From NCBI GenBank assembly GCA_002917075.1, contig NTMA01000005.1, positions 682,001 through 746,000 on the forward strand: a stretch of 64,000 nt of DNA, in the 5' to 3' direction. The notes under the pieces are model-generated. The model ran no database searches. It saw only the letters and a program-made list of their open reading frames with translations, and was not told the DNA's origin. The DNA is from Hawksworthiomyces lignivorus (Eukaryota > Ascomycota > Sordariomycetes > Ophiostomatales > Ophiostomataceae). Shown piece after piece: positions 21,623 through 32,200 of this stretch. Position numbers and translations under genes: made by a program. The stretch's first letter is position 1; every line of letters starts with the position of its first letter.

Positions 21623-23166
21623 ATGTCTGCAGAAGAGGTCCCGCCCGGCGAGCCGGCACCGGAGCTTCTTGACGGTCGCCTCTGGGTCGACGGTTGCTTT
21701 GACTTTTTTCATCATGGTCTGCAACGCCCTCAAAAATTATTTAAAATTCTGTCTCTACGGGGGATCGCACAAGACTAACTCATAATCCTAGGACATGCTG
21801 GTGCCATTGTCCAAGCACGCCAGCTCGGCGATGAGCTCTACATTGGCATCCACTCTGACGAGGCTATCCTCGAAAACAAGGGCCCGACTGTCATGAACTT
21901 GCGAGAGAGGTAGCTTCTCCTCCTCTTTTTTGCTTCTCATTTCTTTCTGTTCTGATTCACGCTAAACCTCTCGAGACTCTTCGCCGTGGATGCTTGCCGC
22001 TGGGTCACTCGCTCAGTTCCCAATGCCCCATATGTCACCCAGCTCGACTGGGTTTCTCACTTTGGCTGCCGCTATGTGGTTCACGGTGACGACATCACCT
22101 CGGACAGCTCTGGCGAAGATTGCTACCGGTTTGTCAAGGCTGCAGGCCGCTTCAAGGTCGTCAAGCGCACGCCCAGCATCTCTACCACAGATCTGGTCGG
22201 CCGCATGCTTCTATGTACAAAGACGCACTTTATCCGATCACTAGAGGCAACTCTGGCAGGAGAAGAGGGTCCTGGAACCGAGGCCGAGCGGAAAGCGACA
22301 GGCGACGCCATGTCGGAGCGGATACGGTTGTACGCTACGGACGAGACAGCCAAGCGCCCCGGCGTAGACGTGTGGTTCTGGCGAGAAGCCAAAGAAAAGG
22401 CGGTGGACGGCGTCCCTACCCCTCCCGGGGATCTACGCGAGCTGGTCAAGGGCCGTGGTCCGCAAATCGGCCAGCGTGTCGTTTACGTGGATGGCGGCTT
22501 CGACCTCTTCTCCAGCGGCCACATTGCATTTCTGCAGCGCGTGCTCGCGGCCGAAGAGGCCCGCGCTCGCGCGGACGGCTGGTACGCGCCTGAGGCCGTC
22601 GCCGAACGTCAAGGGAAGGCGGCAGGCGACTACCCGCCAGTGTTCGTCGTGGCCGGCGTGCACGATGACGAGGTGATCAACGAATGGAAGGGCGTCAACT
22701 ATCCAATCATGAACATCTACGAGCGTGGGCTGTGTGTGCTGCAGTGCAAGGTAGCCTTTGTCCACCTCCTCTTCCAACTTATGTTGTCATTTTTTCATCC
22801 TCTGCTGACTTCTACTTACAGTACGTGAATGCTGTGGTCTTCGGCGCCCCGTTTTCGCCCACCCGCAGCTACCTTGCTTCGCTACCCTGGGGCGTTCCCG
22901 ATGCAGTGTATCATGGTCCCACGGCGTTTATGCCGCTCACGTACGATCCATACACGGACCCAAAGGCAATGGGAATCTACGAACAGATTGGCCCACACGA
23001 ATTCGCCGATGTCAATGCAGGCACAATTGTAGAGCGGATTCTGGCCAGCCGCGACCGGTACGAAGCGCGGCAGCAGGCCAAGGGGGCCAAGGCGGATGTA
23101 GAAGAAGCCCATAGGCGGCGGGAGAAGTTGGAGGAGGAACAGCGGCTGAAAGAAGCCAGCAGATAA
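21623..23166 (+). CDS. ECT1: Ethanolamine-phosphate cytidylyltransferase
   Basis: This enzyme makes CDP-ethanolamine from CTP and phosphoethanolamine, the rate-setting step of the Kennedy pathway to phosphatidylethanolamine. Four exons, 21623..21716, 21792..21909, 21976..22750 and 22822..23166, encode 443 residues. Two cytidylyltransferase folds lie in tandem, as in the family. The first has LWVDGCFDFFHHGHAGA, whose HxGH-type motif spans the first intron (donor GTCTGC), and RTPSISTT. The second has VVYVDGGFDLFSSGHIAF, in which the first His of the motif is replaced by Ser, and NYPIMNIYERGLCVLQCKYV across the last intron. The C-terminal 60 residues form a charged helix. Retained catalysis is expected in the first fold. 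No signal or membrane segment is seen. All junctions keep frame and rebuild family motifs. Confidence 0.95.
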
Positions 23167-24297
23167 GCAAGGGACTGCAGGAGGGGTATGTGCGACGTTG
23201 TGCTGTGTACTGCAGGAGAAACTAGTTAATTTTTTTTCTCGGTGTCCTTGGGCGTTCCGTCTTCCTGCGTTGGCATTTAGATACAAAAGAGAGGAAGGGC
23301 GACATTGGGTGGTCTTCAACAGATCCCAGAATAAAAGCGTTGCGTCCGAGAGCGTCGTTTGCTGCATTTTCCTTCTAGACCGCACCGTGAATAAAACAAG
23401 CCTCTATGCCGGTTGTCGGACAGCTCCGTCGGATGCCGAAGGCCGCATTGAATAATTACCCCCCATGCAGCATCCGATGAATATGAAATAAGTAAGCGGG
23501 AGATGACGAAGAGGAGCGGTCGGCCACCACACGATACAGCTTAGCAAGCCAGACACCACAGCTCAAACCAGATAATAGTGTGGGGGGCGTGGGTTGTGTG
23601 CCGGCACTGGTGTGGTTGTCTGCTAATGCCGTCATCGCGTTGCTTGTTTATCTGTTTCCTATCATGTTTCCTCCTTCTCGTCCGACTGCTTGTACTTCGA
23701 GTATCGTTTATTTCAGAGGTCGTTTTGTGGTCTGTCTATCCGACCGAGCACCCTCTCTTTTTGGATGGAAATTTAGACCAAGGGTACTATCTCTCACGAC
23801 TTCATCCTGAAGAGATCAGACTCAGAATCGCTTGCAATCAGCTTCTTTATTTTTCCAGTTGATTGATACGCCGGATGCATCTGTCTTCCAAAGAGTAACT
23901 AAAGATCGACCGGGACCCGTTGAGATGCGCATATAGCTTGGGGCAATTTTCAATTTCAACTTTTTTGTCCTGTAATTTCTCTTCTTTAGCCCAGGTGACT
24001 TCTTTTTGGTCGTCTCTTGACCTGCACTTTCTCAAAGGACGGAGAATGGTTGCGACGTCGACTAAAGTTCCCTCAAGTTCCGGCGATCTATCGGCGTTGA
24101 ATTCGTTTAGTGGCGGCTATTGACGGAATTGGCGAAAGCACGCATACACGTTCCGCGGCCAAAGCCGCACTCAATCGGTAAATTTTCTCCTCAAAGTACC
24201 ACCGATCTTCAGCTTTATCGCCCTTTCTCCGCCATGCGCGGAAGCCCAGCGAATTTCGCTGTCTGCTGCACAGATCTATTCTTGTTTGCTTCTGCAG

Positions 24298-24321
24298 TAA
24301 CGCATATTGTAACGCATATTG
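24298..24321. repeat. 12-bp tandem duplication
   Basis: The sequence TAACGCATATTG occurs twice head to tail with no mismatch. Function is unknown; it could be a slippage product. Confidence 0.9.
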
Positions 24322-25455
24322 TGACAGCTAATTGTGCATCCTGCGATGTCGGTCAGAGTTTGCGTATTATTTCTTGTTGAGCTCATAACACGGAGTCCGG
24401 TAGCGAAATAGATGGCAAATTGACGCACAGCAGCAAAGTCTGTTTGCCTTAGCTGTACGACATCATCGAGGAGAGCAGCTAATGCGGTGTTGATTTGATC
24501 CCTGGCCACAATTGTTAGCCTGGACGAAAGAATGTTAGCAATGGCCGGAGAGTAGAAGCGGCTTAAAATGGGAGCTCGGATGTTCGTCATGAATTCTATT
24601 ACCAAATCTGTTGAGATGAACAGCATGACCAACCACTAGGACATAGAGCCTAAGGGTCTCCTCTCTGTCCAAGAGGTCAGTTGCTTGCTTTCGCATCTTT
24701 GTTGTTCGCGGTCACGAGTCCTAAATACGTAACACACATTCTTCTAAATACACATCGTGGTTCGGTGAAAGTAGAAACAAGACCAAGATAAAGCAAAGCT
24801 GTCTGAAATAAGAAGGGAAAGCCGATACCTCCATCCCCTTTAATCTCTGCATGGTGAATCCTTCTTGACTGTCGTTTCATCAGATACCCGACCAATACAT
24901 CCAGCGCGCATGACGCCTAAAGAACCTATCCCCTTATCTCTGCCTAGCTCACTTGACGTCCTCTGTGGATGTTGATCTTATGCAAGAGGACAAAAAGACA
25001 CGAAGCGCCCTTCGCTTGACATCGCACAGAGATTGCTTTTTTTTGGAGAGCCGATAGGACTGGACAGAAGCATACAATACGATTGGTCAATTCGTCAATT
25101 CATTGATCTGTTACAATTTTGATAGCATATTTTTTTCTGCCTTGCGCTCATTATTAGTGCATCCTCAGCGGCAACTCCGTTTTATTTTTCACTTAAAATT
25201 TTGCTGCCCTTTCTTTCTTTCTTTATTTTGCCTTCGATAGTCTCATCTTTCTAATTCGCCTTCTACTTCTTATCTGGTACCTGTTTTTCCTTTTGCCTGC
25301 ATGCTCCGAAGTCTTCTCTCTCCACATATTTTTCTGTTCTAGAAGGAGAACTTTTTTTTTTTTTTTTTTTTTTTTTTGTTTTCGTCCTGCATCTCTCCCG
25401 GCTCTCCGTTGCCCGGTCCGTTTTATTCTTTAACCCCCTGTTCTTTAGCTTTCTC

Positions 25456-25462
25456 TGACTCA
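25456..25462 (+). promoter_or_regulatory. Gcn4/CpcA-type site TGACTCA
   Basis: A perfect TGACTCA lies 204 bases before the start codon of the branched-chain aminotransferase gene, at typical promoter distance. This is the core site of Gcn4 and its filamentous homologues CpcA/CPC1, which induce amino-acid biosynthesis genes during starvation. Binding is inferred; a 7-mer can occur by chance. Confidence 0.55.
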
Positions 25463-25665
25463 CAAGAAGTATCTTTCCTATTTTTGTCTTATAATAAAGG
25501 CGTCCCCCCTTGTACTCTGTGGTGTACCTGTGTGTCTTCCATTTATATTTTTGAGAACAATACCTTCTGAGGTGCTATTGTTTCAATTGTTTAATTCTTT
25601 CTTCAACTCCTCTCCATCTTTGTTTGCTCCCTTCCGTTCTCCTTTCTATATCCCATCTTACCAAT

Positions 25666-27049
25666 ATGGCACCTTCCGCTACGAGGGATCTGTCGAGCCC
25701 GGCGACCAATGGCGCAGTGACTGCCTTGGCACCATCAGAAAACGGGCACGCTGCTCCGGTCGCCAAGAAGCAGCTCCAAGAGCTCGACGCCTCCAAGCTC
25801 ACCTACCAGTTCACGACCAGCCCGCGTCCCGTGCCCGCAGACATTGCCACGGCCTGCGCCGGCACCGAGACCATCTGCACCGACCACATGATCACCGTCA
25901 CCTGGAAGGCAGAGAGCGGCTGGGCCGTCCCGGAGCTGCGCCCCTACGGGCCGCTGTCCCTCATGCCCACGGCGTCCGTCCTGCACTACGCCACTGAGTG
26001 CTTTGAGGGCCTCAAGGTCTACCGCGGCGTCGACGGCGGCCTGCGCCTGTTCCGCCCCAACTGCAACGCCGAGCGCATGGTGACGTCCGCCGTGCGCATC
26101 TCGCTGCCCGCGTTCGCGCCCAAGGAGCTGGAGAAGCTCATCATCGCCCTCATGGCCGTCGACGGCCCCCGCTGGCTGCCCCGCGACGGGCCGCCCAACT
26201 CCTACCTGTACCTGCGCCCCACCCTGATCGGCACCCAGGCCCAGCTCGGCGTGCAGGCCCCCCGCGAGGCCATGCTCTTCATCACCGCCTGCTACCTGCC
26301 GCGCCTCGACGCGGCCCCCGGCGGCATGCGCCTGCACACGAGCCCCGAGGACATGGTGCGCGCGTGGGTCGGCGGCTTCGGCTACGCAAAGGTCGGCGCC
26401 AACTACGGACCCAGCCTGCTGGCCACAAACGAGGCGCGCGCCCGCGGCTGCCACCAGGTCCTCTGGCTGTACGGATCCGAGGGCTACTGCACCGAGGCCG
26501 GCGCCAGCAACTTCTTTGTGCTGTGGAAGACCAAGGAGGCCGAGGGCGGCCGGCTGCAGCTCGTCACTGCCCCGCTGGACGACCGCCTCATCCTGAACGG
26601 CGTCACCCGCCGCAGCGTCCTGCAGCTGGCGCACGACCGCCTGGCCGGCGAGCTGGAAGTGGTTGAGCGGCGGTACACCATCGCAGAAGTGGCTGAGGCG
26701 CATGCTGAAGGCCGCTTGATCGAGGCATTTGCTGCTGGCACTGCTGTATGTTCCTTTCTGTCCCCTTTCCTAACTGTCTTCTTCCTTTTTCGTTCAAACC
26801 TTTTCGCCAAAGCTGTCTGCTTTTCTCCATCTCTCATCCTTCAGCATAGTATCACTGCTAACCTGGAAACAGTACTTCGTTACTCCTGTGTCTCTGATCC
26901 ACCACCGCGGCCAAGATATCCCCTTCCCTATGGAAACGGAAATGGGTGGCAAGTACACGCAGCAGCTAAAGGGCTGGATCGGCGACATTATGTACGGCAG
27001 AGAGCAGCACGAATGGGGTGTCGTTATTCAGGAGAGAGGAATGAACTAA
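25666..27049 (+). CDS. Branched-chain amino acid aminotransferase
   Basis: A PLP-dependent class IV aminotransferase that interconverts leucine, isoleucine or valine with their 2-oxo acids, using glutamate/2-oxoglutarate. Two exons, 25666..26745 and 26873..27049, encode 418 residues. The intron starts GTATGT and ends ACAG and joins AFAAGTA to YFVTPVSLIHHRGQDI. Visible motifs are HYATECFEGLKVYR, YLRPTLIGT and the PLP-binding lysine K242 in GFGYAKVGANYGP. EGYCTEAGASNFF and DDRLILNGVTRRSVLQLA follow, which bind the cofactor phosphate. The N-terminal 45 residues are Ala/Ser-rich without an Arg-rich presequence, so a cytosolic form is more likely than a mitochondrial one, though this is uncertain. 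The open frame extends 14 codons upstream, but the ATG at 25666 follows CCAAT and starts the more protein-like part. Confidence 0.95.
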
Positions 27050-27421
27050 ACGAAGGAGTAGACGGGAAGGTAAAACAATGGGATTGCCGCCTTGTAATTT
27101 TGGTTTAGCAACTATGGCGTTCTATGGGTCTAGAGCATGTAGAAGCGTGCTAAAAGTACGGAAGGGAAAAAGAAGAAAATGTAAATATGAAAGGAGCCTA
27201 AAGAATAGGATACGAATGAAACGAGTACTTTTATTATTTGCTGACTATCTGAAGCCTCTTCAACCATTGCATTGCTGACTATGAGATGCTCGAGATATTG
27301 CACACCATTGCAAAATAAACAGTATCTTGGGGAATCTTAAAATTCAAGTTTCTAATTTGAGTCGATCTCAAAGCATCTGCATATCCCACTGTCCCTCATA
27401 TTTCCCCAGGACTGCTGGTAA
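27050..27421. other. Intergenic, convergent 3' ends
   Basis: These 372 bases lie between the aminotransferase stop (+) and the stop of the coiled-coil gene (-). AATAAA-like sequences occur near 27315. No gene is seen. Confidence 0.55.
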
Positions 27422-28538
27422 CTAATCATACTTGGACTGTCTGGTTAACATGGCCTGAGCAAGTTTGCACTCCTCTGCAAAGATGAGCTTCCGGAATACC
27501 TGTCATTAATTAGCAGCACGTCCAAGAGCAACTCAGCTATGGGGTAATAGGAAACGTGCCTTCTCATTATCTTTCATCTCAATGATCCCGTTGGCCGCAG
27601 CAAGTTCCATTTCCTTTTCTGCTTCTTCAATGATCCCACTAGAGCACTCACCGATGTCGTCATCACCACCGCTGACTTGTTCACCTGCATCGTTTATGCC
27701 ACTGTCACTCAGGATTGCTTGGAGCAAGTGTGTCACTTCATTTTGTGCGCGGTCCCACTCCTGCCATAGTTGCTCCAAGTCGTCTTTGAGGGTGATTGCT
27801 GCAGCACGCATCGAAGAGATCCGGTCGACAATCTTTTCGTCTCGGCCGACGGGCTGCCCCATATTGTGGCCGCCGCTTCCATTCTCACGCGTCTGAATTC
27901 TGACTGTCCACTCAGCTGCCGGCTTTGTAAACTGGCTCAGCTTGCTGGCGATCATCGTGAAGAACGCTTCTTCGTTTTGCGCCATGTCGACCATCCGAGT
28001 GTCAAACGATTGCTGAACTTCCGATAGGCGTTTCATAGCATCGCTGTGCAGATGCCGGGCTCGATTAGAGTAGTTTTCTAAAGAAACAAGGGGCGCAGGC
28101 AGCGCCTAGAGTTAGCTAACTTAGAGATATGGCGACATAATAATGCCCTTTTCCTGCTTGCTTATATTTCCCCTTCCTACCTTGCAATCTCTTCACAGTC
28201 GAATGCTCTGGTCCCAGAGCGAGCGACGGCGCTATATTGCCAATGGTCTGAGCCTTCGGTATCACTGTCACCGTATCGTTTTTGATCTCTTTATACGGAA
28301 GCATCGTTTCTCTTTCGTCGCCTTTTGGTCGGACCCGCTCGTGGATCTTGCCAAAGAAAGTAGCTGTTGGGTCACACATGGGGCGCCGTGTGCCTTGTTG
28401 TTCTACTGCCGGTCTTGACGTTGCACGTTCAAAGTCGGTGCTTGAGTTACATTTCATTTCTCTGTCCTTTACTTTGGCTTTATCGTATGGCAGTATCATC
28501 TGGAGGCGGTGGTCAAATATTTCCGACCAGTCAGCCAT
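27422..28538 (-). CDS. Coiled-coil protein of unknown function, GC-AG intron
   Basis: I assemble three exons on the minus strand: 28538..28181, 28077..27560 and 27499..27422, for 317 residues. The first intron is GTAGGA...TTTAG and joins TVKRLQ to ENYSNRARHLHSD in frame. The second uses the donor GCACGT instead of GT, with a CTAAT-type branch and GACAG acceptor, and joins KDNEK to VFRKLIFAEECKLAQ. The ATG at 28538 has ATCACC before it. The first 115 residues are basic and probably disordered. Residues about 120-250 form helices with coiled-coil spacing (ENYSNRARHLHSDAMKRL, TLKDDLEQLWQEWDRAQNEV). An acidic stretch and a terminal helix follow. I do not recognise the family. Without the second splice the protein would end eight residues after DNEK, at LLPHS. 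Confidence 0.68.
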
Positions 28539-29239
28539 GGTGATAATTGTTCTTGTTCGTATCTCTTGGTGGATGACAGTATAGATTCCAACCCCTGATG
28601 CAACGATGTTGATACAATACGAGTCATTTAGACCCTTATAGTATTCTATATGAAGAATACAGAGTAAAAGTGACAATATAGCTAGAGGGTATAAACGACT
28701 CTTCTATCTACCTATGTAGAGAAAAGAGCATGAAAAAAATAGAGACATGACGCAGTGCAAGGTTCTTGTTGAAATGGTAAGAGCGAAAGAGTCACCCATC
28801 ATAATTCTCTAAATGTGGAAGGCACGAAGAATCTAAATAAGCATATACAAACTCATTTTATAGTCTGGAAGGTTCATCAAAAAAGTTTAAAAAAATCGTG
28901 AGACGTTGGCAACGCTACTGGTGAGATACAGCCAATAGTTACAAGAAAAAGCAGACGAATAGACATAGAACAAATGCCCAAGGGCACAGCAAAAACAATA
29001 TGCTCTATTTTTGTCTTCTCATTCCTCATGAAATCTAGAATCCAGGTCAGAGACCGGCTATTCTCAATTCCTTTTTTCTTCAAGTCAAAGAAATATGTGC
29101 ACAACAAAATACATAAATATAAGTGCCAATGCGAGTATTTACGGGGTATATCCTTAAACAGAGGTAAGAAAAGAAGGTTATGTCGTTTCTTCTCGCTCTG
29201 TCTTCTCATTTCGCATCGAATTCAGCAATCAGTCAAATA
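28539..29239. other. Intergenic, 0.7 kb
   Basis: AT-rich DNA between the start of the coiled-coil gene and the stop of the RasGAP gene, both on the minus strand. It should hold the promoter of the former. No gene is seen. Confidence 0.5.
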
Positions 29240-32200
29240 TTAGTTGTAGTTGTGTCGCATGAGCACATCAGTTGCTGTCATCCCGGGAACCGACCACGAT
29301 TCCCCCAAGTTGAATCCACGGTTTTTGTCTCCCTTGTCCCCTTTGTCTCCTTTGTCCCCTTTGTCATTCTTTCCATTCTTTCCGTTCTTTTCGGACTTGT
29401 CTAATGCTGCAGATTTGTCGCGTTTGTCACGTTTGTCACGTTTGTCGCGCTTGTCTCTGCTGAGAGTCCTTTTATGATCTCGATCTCCTTCGCGATCACG
29501 TCGGTGCTCCCGACCCCGCTCTCCATCTTGACCTCCGTCTTCATCTCGATCTTGATCTCGGTTCTGATCCTTTTCTCGTTCCTTGTCACGATCTCCACTC
29601 CGTAATGTGGCTGCCGGGCTAGATGCTGCAACATAATCTGGGCTTGTAGCTCGCGGCTTGCGACTAATGATACCACTGAGAAACTTTCTTGCGTGTTTTC
29701 CATTACGCAGCATCTTGATGGAGCCGCCTGCCTCTGTCTGGCCGTTGCTACTACTGCCGATGCTCAATTGATGTCCTTTATGGTCTCGGTTCCAATGGTC
29801 ATCCATCTCGCTGCCAGAGGAGCCTGGCGGAACCAGTCCTCCACTGCGGTTGCCGAACACTCCACTGCTGCCCGCGCTGCCGGCCTCGCCACTTTCTGCC
29901 CACGCAGGAACATTGACATGCGAGAGATTGATGTTGTCCACCAGGTTGACTTTATCAACAGCATCGGCCAGTGCGTCGTCTGTCATTAATTGCGAGGCTT
30001 CAACACTTGGCATATAAAGTGACTCAGCACGAGCGAAACATTCGTCCGATTTGGCCTGAAGCTTTAAACATTCGTCGTTAAAATCAAACAGTTCCCTTTC
30101 GTAAACGTGCGCAGGCGACGAGAGCGGGTGAGCATCCATCCAGAGTTTTACAAGGGCCGCTACATTGCGCGGCTGGTCAATGAGATACGGCAGGCTTGGA
30201 AACCCTTCACGGGCCGTCGTCGACAAGCGGCTCATTATCGTAGATGGGGTCGAATATGACGCTGGCAATATTGGTGTTGTATTCGGCTTCTCTGCTGGGA
30301 TCGAGCATACATCGTCGATAAAGTCTTTTACTGACTGCCTCTGGGCGGCCAAGAATCGGTTCATTGGCTCCATCCAAGTTTCTTTCCTGCCAATCGTTGT
30401 GAGATTCGCAAGAGCTTGAAGTCCCTTTGCAATCAACGTCAGTGTGCGTTGTGCACGCGGCCGTGGGTGGTCTCTCAAAAGGCCGAAAAGCTTCGGATTT
30501 AAAATTGCAGGGCACACGAAACGCAAAAACAGGAAACCTGATACGCTCGTATAGGCAACAGTGCGCAAAAAGTCTCCATAGCGGTCTTCTGCGACGGCGC
30601 GGATGTATTTGAGGATATGGCGCAGCTCGGGTGGGAATCGCGATGCTGAGGCTGTTATGCATTCCCAAACTTCGTTGGTAAACATCATCAGTTGATCCCA
30701 ATGCTTGTTCAAGTCGTCTCCGGGATGAACCTTGCTGGGGTCGACCTCGCAATCTGGATTAATCTCGTTAATCTCAAATATCTTGTCTGACAGGACTTCT
30801 TCAAGGTATTCCTTCCCAAGGCGGCGCATATGAAATTCTAGCGCCTGTGTTAACAGGGAGTTTCCACGAAATAGAAGATTTGCTTCTCCTTGAAGCGACC
30901 GACCCATGTCTCGCACTACTTGTTCGCGGTCGCTAGCGGATTCGATGGACTCATTTGACCTGAGACGCCGACTAAATCGCATCTTTTTCATAGTAGTCTG
31001 GTTGCCAATGCCATCAATTTCGTCTTCTACTAAGGCCATAAGCCAGTCGCTTGCTGTACCTGACACCTGAAAAATGTTCAGGAAGGTCTCGGCTACCCGG
31101 CGCAAACTTCCTGGTATCAGTTCGGCAATTTGAAGAGTGAGACCAGAACTGAACTTATGCAACATCTCCAGGACGGGCCTGTATTCGTTCAAGGTGAGGA
31201 CTGCTAGCTCTTCAAGATGGACTTTAACGAGCATTGAGCCTACAGTCTGTTGTCGACTATCACAGATAGGCAGCCACTGTTCATGATCCCTCCCTCGTTC
31301 CAGATCGTTCAGTGGTATGTCAACGGAGCCAAACAAGACTTCTCGGAGGTTTCCTGTTTTTGGCAAACCAAGCGAGGCCTGTAGCTGATGGGTAAAACTG
31401 TCAAGATTTCCATCTACCCGCTTAAGAATAACAGATAAAAATGGAATAGTCGGAGGCAAGTCTACAAACTCGCAGTCCTCTCGCCAAAATGGATTTTTCG
31501 TGTCGGTCTTTGTTGTCGTTCGAGCACGAACCTCTCCATCGAGGATCACTTCTGCCAGGTAGTTGCCAATAGACGAATCATGCTGATCACTTTTCCCCGG
31601 CTTCTCATAGGAGCGCTCCTGAGGAGCGCGGCTGCTTTCCACGGAAGTACGAGGCTTTATTTTAGCCTCTGTCACCCTCAAAGTTAGCGACTTTTCGAGA
31701 CGGAACAACTGCCGCTGTGCCGACCCTCCGCCGGGCTGATCCTCTGATTGCGAAGGCATTTCTTCAGCTGATTGCAATTTATCTTGCTCTTGTTCTAGCT
31801 CGGTATGGATGCTAGTAATTTCATAGGCTTGGCTGTCGCTGCTCGTAGGATCCAGGGCGTAGATATCGGGAACGGCAAACGCCCGCAAAAGAACCAGCCA
31901 GACTTCAAAGGCTACCCTTGAGTCGAGAGCGATGTAAATGGGCCGAAATATAGACAGTTGCGTTGACGTCGGGGCATAGATAGGAAATATGGCAATGCAA
32001 TACTCCTCGTCAAGAACAGACTTATCTAGCTGTTGAATGGCGCAACGCGCTAGCTGGGTAAGCTCGACGATGGACAAGATAGAAACATCATTTTCAGTCA
32101 TAAGCTTAAACTCGCCATTCCCTTGCAAAATGCAAGACACACGGCGCCACGAAGTCTGTATCGATTTGAGATCCCTGGTCGAGGGCCTTTTGACAATAGC

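Larger units (their letters stand above)
23167..25665. other. Intergenic, 2.5 kb
   Basis: No firmly supported gene. A minus-strand frame at 24276..24632 has a protein-like middle part (see findings). There is a 12-bp perfect tandem duplication at 24298..24321 and a T tract of about 27 bases at 25351. The last 400 bases are strongly pyrimidine-rich and form the promoter and leader of the aminotransferase gene. Confidence 0.5.
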
